Counted from the first letter of the stretch, positions 23,438 through 36,037 are shown. The stretch is DNA of 64,000 nt from Trifolium pratense (GCF_020283565.1 NC_060061.1:24031362-24095361); one strand, 5' to 3'. Numbers and translations: made by a program. The notes: generated by a model from the letters alone, not told the origin.

Positions 23438-26400
23438 GAAAAAGGCATAACCAGATTCTGCAGTAATAAATAAAGCAAAAAATAACAAGACAAACGGGCA
23501 ATGTTGTGTCAAAAAGATTTAATACATCCCAGAGAACAAGTATTCGAGGAAAATGGCCGAGATCATAAAGTTCAGAGATATACATATTAATCTTACCTTG
23601 GTTCGGTTGTTATAGTAATATTTTTTTCCATCACTAGTAGAGACCAACTGCCAATCAGTACCAGGAAAATCTACCCTGCAACAGGAAAACATGACAAGGT
23701 AAGATTTTAATCATTGTTTCTGGTGTTGTCAAATATAGACCACGGAGGATTGTGGTGGCAGATTTTTTTACAACCACCATAGCAAATTTGTGAAGGATGG
23801 TGGCACCATGGTGTTTTAAGGTGGATTTTTGGCTGTCTGCCATAGTCCGCCATCGATAACATTGACTGTTTCAAACTAACACATACTTTTCAGGCCGAAC
23901 AGTTAAACAAGTAACAATTTGCCACATAGACAGAAGAAAATGAAAGTTTTTTTTTTTTTTGACAAAAAATGAAAATGAAAGTTAAAATACAAAAAAAGCC
24001 ATCAAACCCATGAAAAAAGTTTCTCTTGAATATCCTCATTATTGACCGAGCACCATAGCATCACATAATGTATGGTTGAATTTGCGATTACAATTTATCA
24101 TCTATAATATTTTTTGCAGTCCAACAGTACTGATACTGAAAACCCCTCTGGTCACTGATTTGTGTATTAGAATATCAAACCTAAATTCATATCTCTACAT
24201 GTAGAGTGTGAAACTTTAGAATGCTGGCTGATGAGATTTTTGCAGAACTAAAATTCTATATCGACATTTAGTTTAGTGCCCTGGTGTATTAACAAGTGAT
24301 GATAGATAGAAATGTGCTGCAATTATTGATGTCTCATTGTCTAACACTTCATTTCATTCTCTTTATTCATTTTAAACATCCAAAGGATGAAAGCAAATTT
24401 ATTTTTTGTCCATTCCTTCTACTTCTTTTCCTGTGATTTCCCACTTTCCCTCCTAACTTCGAAATATATTAAATGTTATGGTTTTAACTTTATTAGGATA
24501 CCACAACCGTCTTTCCTAAATTAGCAACTATCATAGACTTTGACAATACCATTACCTGCAAAGTGCCAATGACTCCTTTAAACTGTTGAATTCTATATGT
24601 TTTATTAAAGATATATAATTAAGGACATTTTTATAGGCTTCAGAAAACAACAGTAAATTAGAAAAGAGAAATAAACAAATTAATAGTACAATGAGAAAGT
24701 TTTCCCACCAGGAGACACGGAACATACATTGAAACTGGAGTCGGCTGCACAGAAACTTGGTGTGCCTGCATACACATGCAAAATGTACATCAAATTGTAT
24801 TAAAAAATAAAGTGGTCAAACTTTATCGTTTATGATAATAGATTGTTTTGCTTAGTAAGAAACTAAGAATAGGCATCAAAAATAACTTGATATGGTTGTG
24901 CCATTACGGTATTGGTTGTACTCTACAAATATCTAGTTTTTTTAAGAATTACTATTTGCTGGGGTATATCCAATATCCCTTATTTATAATGTCCAAACAT
25001 TATAGACTGAAAACATAAAACTATATTAATATTAGGACTTCTGTAAAATTTGAGACTTTTATATTATTTAAAAATCTTATAAATGTCTAGTGATTCAACT
25101 CCAAGACATGAAAACGTGTGAGACCTGCTAAGAGCAAAGATAGTCAGTATCAGTACCTCCGCTTTAAAGCCAGGAGGTTTATCATATGTGGATTTCCCTG
25201 TCAAAGCATTATAATAGTATACAATCCCTGCTTCACTCTTGTGAGCAGTCCAAGCATCTAGTTGATTAGAAGCATCCTCATTCTGTGTCACAGTGGTGTT
25301 TAATTTGTGCTTGTCATCTGCAATCATAAGAACCGCAATTGTAAGGAACATGAATTATATTCTTAAACAACATTAATGAACTAATACATGGCAGTAGAGC
25401 AGTATGTTGCAGTGGGCATACCAGTATGTGCTGAAATTACTTCTGTCTGCATGCCAGATGTTCCTCTTAGCAGATGACCGGGAGCAGAAGGTACAGAAAT
25501 GCTGGCAGCACCCACAGGAGTAACACCAGGAGGCTGAGAATCAGGTACTGGAACAGCAGGGAGAGCAACACCACGTGCTGGAAATGGAAAGGGGCCAGGA
25601 AAAGCAGGAGGATATTGATTAAATGGTGGCCTAAGTGCACCACCCATCTGCGGAGGCTGTAACCAATATCCCTGAGGTGGAGCAACCATGGAAGGTATGG
25701 GTGGATAGGGTAAGCCTCTATGTGGGGCATTAGGATCTGATGCAATGGCTGCAGTTGGCATATTTTGCCTCAGTACTGCAGCTGAGGAAAAATCTGTGTT
25801 TGCAGATTGAGCAGCTGGATTGGGTATTATCACAGGTTTTGCTAATCCAGGGGGACCAGGAGTTCCAGGCATTACAGGATGGACAGGAAAAGTTGGGGCA
25901 GTTGGCATCCATGAAGTAGTTGGGCGATAGTTAGGGTCAGAGGGCGGTGGCATTGAGGATATAGAAGTAGGAGCAGCAGCAGGATGTTGGTTGTTTGATG
26001 CAGATGACACTTTACTAAAATCTAGTGTAACGGAATCCGACATGTTCTACAATTAGCAAATAGAAACGGGAGGAAAATATTATTATTTAGCTCCTGAGTA
26101 TTGTGTCAATTACATTATACCAATGCTCGTCAGCCATTACTCCCTCCATCCCATATTATAAGTCATTTAAGATTTTAGCATAAAAATTCAGAAACGCAAC
26201 TAATATTATAGATTTTATAAATAAAAAATATATATGTTCCTAAATTACCCTTTACTGTCTCATATTAATTACAAGAATTGAAAACATATAAATAATGGTT
26301 AAGGGATAATACGAAGAAAATTATTATACTTCATTGATCATTGATATTGTAAAATGACATAAAATGCAATGATTTATTTCTCAGTAAAACGGCTTATAGA

Positions 26401-28147
26401 ATATGGGATGGAGAGAGTATTTGAAAACTAATCAGCAGATTACTACATGATACCCATTCCTCAATTTAGATGGTTAGAGTGACCATATAATAAATTTGAA
26501 TATGAATCATCTTTATTATTTCCTACTAATGTGTGGCAATAAAAAATATATGTAACAGATAGGCCACATAATGTTATTAGTATTACAATAACATCACCCA
26601 GTTTTGATATCAATCAAACATTTCCATTGTTATTTAAACTTGTGTATATCAAATTCAAAGTTACTTGCATTTTGCATCATTTACCTCATGCAAATTTCTT
26701 TTTCCTCAAGTACATCTACTATCTATGTCAGTCCCAACTATAGTCAAAATATCACTTAGTTCAATATGAGCATTCAAAAAGCATAATAGGTATTCATGTT
26801 TGAGTTTGTTAAAATGAAAAGGTAACAAATAAGGGTACATAAGGATAAAATCTCTAAAAATAGGTAGGCCACCTACCTGATAGGAGTCTATGGTCTAGTC
26901 TACATCAAACCTGTACAGAGCCACACTTCTTTATCAAATAACCTAGGTCAAGTCTTATCCAAAAGCCTAATTAGCTTAGATCCTGACATTTTGCATCATT
27001 TACTTCAAGCAAAATTTCATTTCCCTCAAGTATGTCTACTATTTGCGGAGGTCCCAACTTTAGTCGATGATCAGTTAGTCCAATGTGAACATTCATAAGG
27101 CACAATGAGTGTGTATCTTTAATGGGTTAAAATTAAAAGGTAGCAATTGGGAGCAGCTACACGGGGATCAAATCATAACAACAGACCCTACAAACTAGCA
27201 ATATCGGGTAAATAAGACAGACTAGGGGCCTTGGATAGCTTAGCCCAGTGAAGCCTATTTCCATCTTATGTCTCGTGCACTTGATACTTTATATTGTATA
27301 ACATTTCCCCTCAATGGAATAGTGTTGGTTGAGTGATCTATTTATATATCTTAACATGAAATATGTCTTTAAATAACCTAATAAGACAAATGACTAAATG
27401 AGGCTTCCAAAAAGGGACTTGAATTTTTTAAACATGTCAAACCTACTTAAACAAAGCCAAACTCGGACCAGCTTACTTCCATCCTTATGTACTCGATTAA
27501 TAACTGCCAGAAATTTTCTGCCTGCTCAAACAAGCATAGCTTAATTTCTAATTAGATTCCCTAACATACACAATCAACCAAACCTATCCCTGCCCCCCGC
27601 ATATATTCAGTATCTCAACCTGCTCTCTCATCAATTTAAAATAAAAGCATGAGCCTTACAGTGTTAGGTTGTGCATGTTGGTTGGCAGCAAAAGCGGCGG
27701 CACTCTGAGGAAAATTATATGAAAATGAAGGAGCACCAGCATGCGGAGGGAGATTATGAATAGGAGGATTGGCAGCCGAATTGGGCTTCATTCCCTGCAT
27801 CAAAAGACAAAAATTCAGTTTTTAGATTAATTGAATAACTAATGTATCCGGTGTATAAGATAAACCCATTGAATCATACTAGCAAATAAACAATTTAATA
27901 CTATACTGTACTAACAGAATGAGACGGAGGCTGGTGAGAATTCCCAGAAGCGTTGATATTTTGATTAACGGCGTAAGAGAGTGGTGGCGCCGGTGATGAT
28001 GCAGGAGCTGCAAAACAACGATTTGGCATGAATTGATTGAAAAAATAAGAAGCGTAAGAGAGAAAAAGGAGACGTACTTGAAGAAGAAGAAGAAGAAGAA
28101 TTAGGGATAGAAGGAGGCGTTTGAGAAGAGAGAGGTGGTTGAGCCAT
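14649..28147 (-). CDS. PRP40C: Pre-mRNA-processing protein 40C (WW/FF-domain splicing factor)
   Basis: Nuclear protein expected to link RNA polymerase II C-terminal repeats with early spliceosome assembly. Sixteen exons on the minus strand: 28147-28078, 28007-27916, 27794-27660, 26046-25422, 25317-25157, 24765-24728, 23675-23597, 21296-20826, 20078-19995, 19213-19073, 18959-18853, 17238-17115, 16132-15989, 15628-15482, 15308-15186, 14966-14649. Together they make 2859 nt, 952 aa, all GT-AG and in frame. The first 300 residues are Pro/Ser-rich. WW1 is at about 328-361 ([16 protein letters not shown]...PPGF). WW2 is at about 380-410 ([21 protein letters not shown]). An acidic Ser/Asp stretch is near 545, followed by five FF-type repeats to the end, with a strongly charged Arg/Glu coiled segment before FF4. 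A Met in exon 4 ([12 protein letters not shown]) is an alternative start; the longer start is chosen because three upstream exons splice in frame. Confidence 0.92.
16813..16981. mobile_element. Foldback MITE in a PRP40C intron
   Basis: The left ATGTTAACTTGTGCCCTTAA is mirrored by TTAGGGCACATGTTAACAT at the right. About 170 bp, non-coding, no clear duplication. It lies between the exons at 16132 and 17115. Confidence 0.6.
18419..18580 (-). mobile_element. Au-type SINE, diverged
   Basis: Contains CAGCCTTACCTTGCATTTGC and GCAAGAGGCTGG on the plus strand, the reversed Au SINE layout also seen at 5388-5545. It lies inside a PRP40C intron; edges are approximate. Confidence 0.55.
20654..20673. repeat. 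Poly-G run of about 20
   Basis: An uninterrupted G run in a PRP40C intron, preceded by an A run. It reads as poly-C in the transcript. Confidence 0.95.
23395..23432. repeat. (AAT)n microsatellite
   Basis: AAT/TAA repeats in a PRP40C intron. On the minus strand it generates a spurious poly-Leu reading frame. Confidence 0.9.
26140..26417. mobile_element. Stowaway-like MITE, 278 bp
   Basis: Inverted ends CTCCCTCCATCCCATATTAT and CTCTCTCCATCCCATATTCT (right, reversed) with TA on both sides (26138-26139, 26418-26419), the Tc1/mariner signature. It lies in the large third intron of PRP40C. Confidence 0.85.
26668..27190. repeat. Direct duplication of about 200 bp in a PRP40C intron
   Basis: Segments beginning CATTTTGCATCATTTAC at about 26669 and 26988 match over roughly 200 bases with many substitutions. 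Shared later blocks include CCTCAAGTA, GTCCCAACT and GGTA(A/G)CAA. The offset is about 319 bp. Confidence 0.7.
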
Positions 28148-28235
28148 TAAAAGTGATGTATCTGCATTCGAAACAATGAGGAATGGAAATCAGTGAGAAA
28201 TCAAGGTGAATTTCGGAAAAGCCGGTAGCAGTTTC

Positions 28236-28276
<41 letters not shown>

Positions 28277-28345
28277 GTAACCTGATTGATTGTTGGGGGA
28301 AGTTGAAAAGTGAAGTGAAGGAGTAGAACATATGAGTCACAAACA
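28148..28345 (-). promoter_or_regulatory. PRP40C 5' leader with (GA)n tract
   Basis: A (GA)n tract at 28240-28273 reads CT-rich in the transcript direction upstream of the start codon. It is likely in the 5' untranslated region or core promoter. No TATA box could be assigned confidently. Confidence 0.4.
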
Positions 28346-28449
28346 CAACTCTACAAATCGTGTTTTGTTTGTACTTTGTAGTTAGGGCTTAGCTCTCCCC
28401 TGTTTGCAAATTGCAATTCAACACGCTAGGGCTACTTTATTTTATTTTA

Positions 28450-28499
<50 letters not shown>

Positions 28500-29194
28500 T
28501 GAATTAATTAAAATCCTTACAAAAAAAATTATTAAAATGTTTCTTTTGTTTTTCTTATTATGATTAGTTTGGACCAAACAACAATTTTTAAAAGTTCTAG
28601 TACGGAGAAAAAACCAACTTTTATATTTTAAGAAAAATTATAATATATTATCAAACATATCTTTTAATCTTATTATAATTAAAAAAAAAACTTTTAACTT
28701 TTTTTTTAAAAGTAAGATTTACCAAACAACTTTAATTTTAGTTTTAAAACTACTATTTCTAGCTTTGTGATTAAAATTGCTTGTACTCCTAAAAATGGTT
28801 GGGTCAAACGGTACTTTATATTCTCTCCGATCATTTCTCTTCTATTTCTTGTCTTGTATTGATCTGAGCCGTTAATCTATTTGTCTTTGTTGTTGACTAC
28901 TGCAATAAATTTAAATCAATGGTTGGAATTTTTGCAGGAACATCCGATGGCTGGAGAGGATTTGGTTCCCGAATTTGTTATTCAAGTTAATGTAATTTAA
29001 TTGGTTTGATTTTGGTGTAAAATTTGTATTTTTTATTTCGAAATCAAATTAATTTCAACAAATTAGTTTGGATAGGATCAACCATCATTGGATTTTTTTA
29101 GATCATAAAAAAATATTTAAATGACATTGCGAATGTGGTGACACTTTGGTTTTGTCCAACAAACCATTCAAAATACGTGTTTGCTAAATGGTTC
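28346..29194. other. Intergenic, AT-rich, with (ATT)n microsatellite
   Basis: Holds an (ATT)n run at 28455-28496. Otherwise low-complexity A/T sequence; no coding region or mobile element was recognised. Confidence 0.5.
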
Positions 29195-29324
29195 GAGTGA
29201 ACTTAGTTCAGTGGATAGGGATATTGCGATATATGTGCAGGAGTCCGAGTCGAACCTAGGACAATCCACTTATTCACCTTTAAGGTGAATTTTCTAGCCA
29301 CTAGGCTACGTGACAAAAAAAAAA
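29195..29324 (+). mobile_element. tRNA-derived SINE
   Basis: Box A-like GAACTTAGTTCAGTGGATAG, box B-like GAGTCGAACCTAGG, tail TTCACCTTTAAGGTGAATTT and CTAGCCACTAGGCTACGTGAC, then A10. Same family as the copies at 12334, 12698 and 55436. It ends about 10 bp before the plastid insert. Confidence 0.85.
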
Positions 29325-29335
29325 TGAAAACGCAA

Positions 29336-29650
29336 AATCTTACAAATAGGGCATATCCTGTCTAGACAAAATCTTTGCAATGATATCTTTATTTCCATGT
29401 CTCCCCACCACTTTATCACCTACTTTGATTTTATGTTTCTTTGAAATATATATTTGAATTGTTTCTCGATTATAGTTAGAACCTTCTTTTTGGTGGATCC
29501 ATCTCACATCAATAACTCGCCCCTACCACCTATAGGTAATTCGTTCGCCATTTGGGGCGTTGATATACCCACTAAAATATCGCTCATTTCTACCCAAGAT
29601 CCCATAATCACAATTCCATTTTTGTATTCTACCTGCGAAATTCTATTAGT
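29336..29650 (-). pseudogene. rpoB: Plastid rpoB fragment in nuclear DNA (NUPT), internally deleted
   Basis: Read on the minus strand the segment encodes [40 protein letters not shown] sequence, [27 protein letters not shown] and [10 protein letters not shown]. These are landmarks of the chloroplast RNA polymerase beta subunit. The frame shifts between LPIGGRG and the following block, and the stretch expected between TPQMA and LPIGGRG is missing (about 30 codons in the family as remembered). It cannot make a functional subunit. It lies between a SINE and the first exon of the PPR gene. Confidence 0.88.
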
Positions 29651-29867
29651 GATTCTTTCGAAGCTCGGATTCATTTATAAAAAAATAAAAACTCGATTCA
29701 TTTATAAAAAAAGAAAAGAAGAAGTTCTGATTCTTCTTCCTCTGCATTCCCTCTTCTCTTCCTTCACAGCGCTCAACTGCAAACACCATCGCCATTGGAG
29801 ATTGAATTGCGTCACAGCATTACTCCTCTTCGCACCACGATTCAAGGGAAGGATACTAGGAGGAGCA

Positions 29868-32161
29868 ATGACTACTGATAAACTCACTCGATCCATACAA
29901 GGTGTCACAAACCTTCTCTCTTTTTTTCTTTTTCTTTCTTCCTTCTTGTAATTAGCTTATAATTATGATCATCACATTCACTGTTATAATCTTTGTTTTC
30001 TGTATCTACTATCGTTAATTTCTCTGATTAAGGCCCTGTTTGGATAAACAACTTATTTGCAGCTTATAGCATAAGTGCTTATCATGATAAGCTCTTACGT
30101 GTTGTGGCAAGTATACATAAGCTATTTTTATAGAAAAAAACTAAAAAATAGATAAATTGTTTTTAACTTTTTATATATCCTATGAGCTAGGCTATTTTCA
30201 TAAGTTCTCCCAAACAATCTCACAAAACCTATGAGAGATAAGCTTGAATAAACCAGTCCAAACATGCCCTAATTCTATTATTACAACTACATTTTATAAA
30301 TTATAATCTTATTCGGTTCAACTCATTTTTACTTTATTTACCATCAATCCAAAGAAAGGGAAGATTTTTCCTTGTTAATATCCACTGAATTATTGTTAAT
30401 GTTTCGTTTTCGGATTAAATATTTATCTAATTTCTGCTTACAGGTCCAATTTTGCATTCGTTTAACATATCGACGATTTCGGAGTTGTTGAGTAAACAGC
30501 ACTGGTCAGTGCTCAAACCTCATCTAAGAGTGACAAAACCTGCAACATTTCTAGACCAATTGCTTAATGCTGGAGTTGATTCAGAGCTTGTTTTTAGGTT
30601 CTTTAATTGGTCTCAGAAAGAGTTCAGATTTTCATATGGTCTTGAAGAAAATGCCAAGGTTTTGCATTTTCTAGCAAATTCAAAAAGGTATTCTAAAGTT
30701 AGGTCTTTTTTGGATAGTTTTGTTAAATATAAGAAACATACAGTTTCTTCTGTTTTTCACTCCCTTTTGTTGGGCGGTGGTCGATCAGGTGCTACTGCTC
30801 TGATAATTGATATGTTGTTGTTAGCATATGTGAGAAATTTAGAGTTGCATTGTGCTTATGAAGCGTTTACACGAGCTCAAGATTATGGATTTAAATTATC
30901 ACTGACTTCATGTAATCCGCTGTTGAGTGCTCTTGTGAAGGAGAATAAAATTGGTGATGTGGAATATGTGTACAAGGAGATGATAAAGAGAAGAATCCAA
31001 CCTAACCTGTACACATTTAACATTTTGATTAATGGTCTTTGTAGAGCTGGTAAGTTGATTAAGGCAGAGGATGTTATTGAAGACATGAAGGCGTGGGGAA
31101 TTTCCCCGAACGTAGTTACTTATAATACTCTTGTTGATGGTTATTGCAAGAGGGGCAGTGCTGGGAAAATGTACAAAGCTGAAGCTATTATGAAGGAAAT
31201 GCTTGCTAATAAAATTTGTCCAAGTGAAGTTACCTTTAACACTCTTATTGATGGGTTTTGTAAGGAAGAGAATGTATTGGCTGCAAAGAAGGCTTTTGAA
31301 GAGATGCAAACGCAGGGATTAAAACCTAATGTAGTTACTTATAACTCGCTGATAAATGGTCTATGTAATAACGGTAAGCTAGAAGAGGCAGTTGATTTGT
31401 GGGATAAGATGGTTGACTTTGGTTTGAAACCAAATATTGTAACTTATAATGCTCTTATTAATGGGTTTTGTAAGAAGAAGATGATGAAGGAAGCAACAAA
31501 AGTTTTCGATGATATAACTAAGCAAGAGTTGGTTCCCAATGCTATAACATTCAATACTATGATTGATGCATACTGCAAGGAAGGGATGATGGAAGAAGGA
31601 TTTGCACTGTGTAGTTCAATGCTAGATGAAGGGATTTGGCCTACTGTTTCAACCTATAATTGCTTAATTGCAGGCTTGTGCAGAAAACGAGACTTACCGG
31701 CTGCCAGGGAGCTTCTTAATGAAATGGAGAACAAGGGTTTAAAAGGGAATGTTGTAACATACAACATCTTGATAGACGGTTCGTGCAAAGATGGTAAATC
31801 AAGAAATGCAGAAAAACTACTTAATGAAATGTTCAACCTCGGTCTGAAACCTAATCACATAACATATAATACTTTGATGGATGGCTATTGTATGGAGGGG
31901 AAACTCAAGGCAGCATTAAATGTGAGGACGCGTATGGAGAAAGAACGAAAGCAGCCAAACGTTGTTACTTATAATGTGTTGATTAAAGGGCATTGTAAAA
32001 TTGGCAAGCTAGAGGCTGCAAATGGTCTTCTTAATGAGATGTTGGAAAAGGGTTTGAACCCAAACCGTACTACCTATGATGTAGTAAGACTGGAAATGTT
32101 GGAGAAAGGCTTTATTCCAGATATAGAAGGTCACTTGTATAATATCTCTGGCATGTCTTAA
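29868..32161 (+). CDS. P-class pentatricopeptide repeat protein
   Basis: Probable organellar RNA-binding protein acting in processing, stability or translation of a specific transcript. Exon 1 is 29868-29901 and exon 2 is 30444-32161, joined by a GT-AG intron in frame to give 583 aa; most of the protein is in exon 2. About eleven to twelve PPR motifs of 35 residues run from residue 160 or so to near the end, each with a landmark such as NVVTYNTLVDGYCK or NAITFNTMIDAYCK. No E, DYW or SMR domain follows, so it is P-class. The layout recalls Arabidopsis At1g09820, from memory. Without exon 1 there is no ATG at the head of exon 2, which supports the two-exon model. Its insertion between DWF1/NTMC2T5 and PRP40C breaks the Arabidopsis gene order. 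Confidence 0.9.
30032..30269. mobile_element. Tourist-like MITE in the PPR intron, 238 bp
   Basis: Ends GGCCCTGTTTGGA and GGGCATGTTTGGA (right, reversed), flanked by TAA at 30029-30031 and 30270-30272. Three-bp TWA duplications and GGCC-type ends are typical of PIF/Harbinger MITEs. Confidence 0.8.
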
Positions 32162-32421
32162 CAAGTTGTAATGATAGATGGGATTTTAGTTATCAGTATA
32201 TTAATCTACTGTTTATAGTAGAGCTTCATAAATGATTCACAAGATAAATATCAACTTGTACATATCTTGTTTTTTGCTGCATTTGTTGCACAAAACTAGA
32301 TACACATCTGTTGTATTGAGTTTAATTGTCGGCCAAGTCTATTATGCATACACTACGTACAGTCTACAGCTCCGTTAGCATTAGATTTAAAGAAGTTACT
32401 AGTCAAAATGTACATATGTAG

Positions 32422-33388
32422 GGCTGCGTCTAAGGTGAGGTAGTAAATAGGTCCCTCACCGGTGAGGGAGTATGAAAAAATCATTTTCAACCCTTAGATA
32501 TAATTAATGGCCAAGATCTACTAAAATTAAAACAAAAACATGTAAAATTGTTCACACAAGATCTTATTATATCTCTTTCTCTTCTTCCTACCTCAGTAAC
32601 TTCAACATTTTCATTCTATCGGGGAACAAACTCAGACGAACGCCCAAACCACATACACCTACTATTCACACCACCAACCGTGACCACCACCACCGGAGAA
32701 TCTCATGGCCATTTTGTTAGTATTGAAATCAAATGGATATTATTAATCGTTACTACTTATCCTGCTATTGGTTGTGATAAAATGATAATTCATGGTTTCA
32801 AATCTTTATTCAAATGCCATAACATGTTTTAATGTTTTTATCATGATACCAATTTGTAATATTGACGGTATCTATATTTCTCTGTTGGTGAAATGAAACA
32901 ATCAATTTTGGAAACTGTTTGTTTTCGATTGAAAATTTGAAACTGAACACCATGATTCAAGCAATGAGTACAACTTATTTATTTTTATTTTCTTTTTCTT
33001 GCAACTGGCAACCGTGAAGCGATCAGTAATGTTAAATGACTGGTAGTGAAGGCCGCTAGTAATTAGTTCTCTAACTAACCTCATATAACACTGACACTAG
33101 ATTCTCTGGTGGTGGTGGTCGCCGTTGGTGGTGTAAATAGTCGGTATTGGTGGTTTGGGTGTTCACCGGTGTCGGTGGTGGTTTGGAAATGTTGAAGTAC
33201 AATATTAGAGGTTACCGAGGTATGAAGAAAAAGAGATACAACAAGATCTTGTGCGGACAATTTTACATGTTCTCCTTTTTAATTTTAGCATATCTTGACC
33301 ATTAATTATATCTGATGGTTGAAAATGATTTTTTTTTTACTCCCTCACCGGTGAGGGACCTATTTGCTCCCTCACCCTAGCATTCACC
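32422..33388. mobile_element. MULE-type element with long inverted arms, 967 bp
   Basis: Arms of about 280 bp at each end match in inverse orientation, including TAGGTCCCTCACCGGTGAGG and a block rich in CCACCACCACC. The 9-bp duplication CATATGTAG lies at 32413-32421 and 33389-33397. The plus-strand ORF at 32548-32832 lies mostly in the arm and is unlikely to be a gene. Directly downstream of the PPR gene. Confidence 0.88.
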
Positions 33389-33414
33389 CATATGTAGTAG
33401 TTAAAAATTTGATC

Positions 33415-34690
33415 CATGCGTTTGGCCCGACTTTTTTATGCTCTAAAAGTTACTTTATAATTAAAGTAAAAAAAAAAAGAACTTTAAAAATAAAGTTAAA
33501 GTTGTTTGGTATTTATTAGTTTTTTCTACTTAATGAGGACTTTTAAGTGATAATCTATTGTTTAATTTTTTTTGTAAATTTTTTGGTTTTATTACAAATT
33601 ACCGTAAAAAAATTAAACAGTCAATTTATTAAATATATAATTTTTTATTTTGAACAATATTCATATACAATTATATAAAAAAAATCATGCACTATCATAC
33701 AAAACATTAGAATAAATTACGGAATGAAATGAAAAAAAGAAAAGAAAAAAGAAGTTAACGAAATAAAACATAATAAATATAAATATTTAAATATAACAAA
33801 ATGAAAGATGAAAGTTACAAAACCAAAACAAGGAAACAGATTAAATAAAAACTAATAATAAGGAACAAGGAAACAAATAATAAAACTAATAAACTAATGC
33901 ACCTGGAGTTTAATTTTCAAACTCTAACATTAATAAAAAAAAAAAAAAAGGCATGGCAGGCAACATGACCATTAAAAAAAAATGACGACCATTAAAAAAC
34001 TTGACAAAAAAATGTACATTACTATCATACTATGATAAGAAAAATAAACTAATATGTACCAAAAAAAAAAAAAGAAAAATAAACTAAAATATAATGAAAT
34101 TGAAAAAGTGGTGTTGTGCAGATTCGAAGGGTGGACTATGAAAATAAGTAGCCGCTTGGTAAAATAAGGTACCGTTTGGCCCAACTTTTTTATGACTTTT
34201 CTTGTTACTTTAAGGAGAAGTCAGGCCAAACACAAATTGAAATAAGTACTAGAAAAAATAAGGACTTTATTTTTGTGAAGAAAAACAATGTATGAGGAGC
34301 ATGAAAAAAAGTCAAAAATATCAACTTAGAGTCTGTTTGGCCTGACTTTTTTTGGTCTTATAAGCTATCTGAAAGTTAAAAGTGAAAATAATAGTTTTTT
34401 AGAAAAAAGCTAAAGTTGTTTGGTGGTTGTTGTTTTTTTAGCTTCAAAACTATTTTTAAGCCAAAAGTTGTTTGGTAAAATATATTTTGAAAAACTTAAA
34501 AAAAAATAATTGCCAATCAAGCGTATAAATAAATAAATATTTTGAAAATAAAAGATAAGTATGAATATTCCACATTGAAAAAGAAAATCGCTTTTTTATA
34601 ATTAAGAGCTTTATTAAAAAAATATTTGGCCCAACTTCTCATTTTAAAGAGAATAAATCGCTAAAAAAAGTCGGGTCAAACGAGCTCTAA
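33415..34690. mobile_element. Cluster of related MITE ends (GTTTGGCCCAACTTTTTT type)
   Basis: At least five copies of a terminus reading (C)GTTTGGCCC(A/G)ACTTTTTTATG or its reverse complement occur near 33419, 34172, 34230, 34332 and 34675. The pair at 34171-34235 makes a compact foldback and the pair at 34328-34690 a larger one. They look like nested or adjacent members of one non-autonomous family. Clear target duplications were not resolved. Confidence 0.55.
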
Positions 34691-34739
34691 GTTTAACTAT
34701 TAAAACATAATTAAATAACAACTAAAAAAATTACTTTAG

Positions 34740-34743
<4 letters not shown>

Positions 34744-34798
<55 letters not shown>
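34744..34798. repeat. (TA)n microsatellite
   Basis: About 55 bp of uninterrupted TA repeat in intergenic DNA. Confidence 0.95.
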
Positions 34799-34799
<1 letters not shown>

Positions 34800-35109
34800 C
34801 ACGGTTTAATGGTTAGAACTTTATGGCACTCTCAAGTAGAATTTTCCTATCAGTACATTTTTTTTTGACATGTTCTTATTAGTACATTAAGCCAAGCAAC
34901 TTCAACTGCATGTTTTTAATAATATATTTGAATTTTTATCATTGAGTCTAACTAATATTGAAATCTTTAAGTTTATATAACTTGAAATTTTTAACTTTAT
35001 AATCATTATCGAGAAATTTTAAATTGATCTCAAGAATATTCGGTTACACAAATTTTTCTTGACAACTAAAAAATTGGGTTTAAAAATCCCAATTTATAGC
35101 CATAGGACA

Positions 35110-35295
35110 AAATTGGAGTGCAGTCGCAGCTGATTGCACTGCATTCAGCCACATCTAAGTCGTCCAATGCAAGTTCGGATGGTCAGATTTGAAACTAAAT
35201 TTTATATTTAAAAAGTTAACAAAAGTCTGATCTTAATCGGACGGTCAGTATGTATTGATTGCATGCAATTTGACTGCACTTGATCAATTTCCTAG
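35110..35295. mobile_element. Foldback element related to the one at 56136
   Basis: Contains GTCAGATTTGAAACTAAATTTTATATTTAAAAAGTT-like core sequence between GATTGCACTGCATTCAG and TTTGACTGCACTTGATCAA. The GATTGCAC/TGACTGCA edges and the AT-rich core resemble the element at 56136-56331. It appears diverged. Confidence 0.4.
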
Positions 35296-36037
35296 TGCCT
35301 GTTTGATTTTGATCTCTAGGAACGAGTGATGATACTTGCCTTAGTGGGTGCTTATACATCCATGCTCTGTTGTAGCCTGTAGTGCGATAAATTTGATATT
35401 GTGTAAAAATATAATGTATGTAAAATTTGTTTATGTAAAACATAAAAAAAAATAAATATATATTTCTCTTTATTTAACGTGTAATGTTTAGCTAAACTTT
35501 GTGTAAGAAAAATTTACTACGAGATTTTGAAAAAAAAATTGCACCTTGTCTCCTCAAATTATTTGAAATTCTCCAACTCGACCAATTGAACTAAACCTTG
35601 AGAACATATATTTTTTTGCCTTAGTGATAAGATATATACGTGAGGTTGTAAGAAAATTGATCTTAGTGATAGCCGTCATAAATCCCTTATTCGAAAATAA
35701 AACCTCACATTATTGAAGAAGATAGGTTAGAAACGAAATAAAACTTCTTTCTGGGAAAAAAAATTAAGGCCGGCCCATTCTCATTAAAAGAGAAAGAGAA
35801 TATATTATGAAAAAAAATGAGTATGCACTGACAGTTAAAATAATTTTACACTATTGTCAAAAAAAAAAATTACAATGTCAACCAATACCGACCATATTTT
35901 TCACAACATCATCCCACTTCACCTCACTTTTTTGATATGACATGACAAAATGATAGTTGTTTATAGTTTATTGGACGATGTTATAAAACTATTTTACACC
36001 GTCGATGCATATTCATTAAACTCATATATTATTTCCT

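Noticed and set aside
23325..23585. Minus-strand frame with a long Leu run
   Set aside because: The Leu run comes from an (AAT)n microsatellite in a PRP40C intron; no conserved sequence around it.
29454..29951. 165-codon plus-strand frame upstream of the PPR gene
   Set aside because: Its first two-thirds cross the antisense of the plastid rpoB fragment and non-coding leader. Only the last codons from 29868 to 29901 are supported as PPR exon 1.
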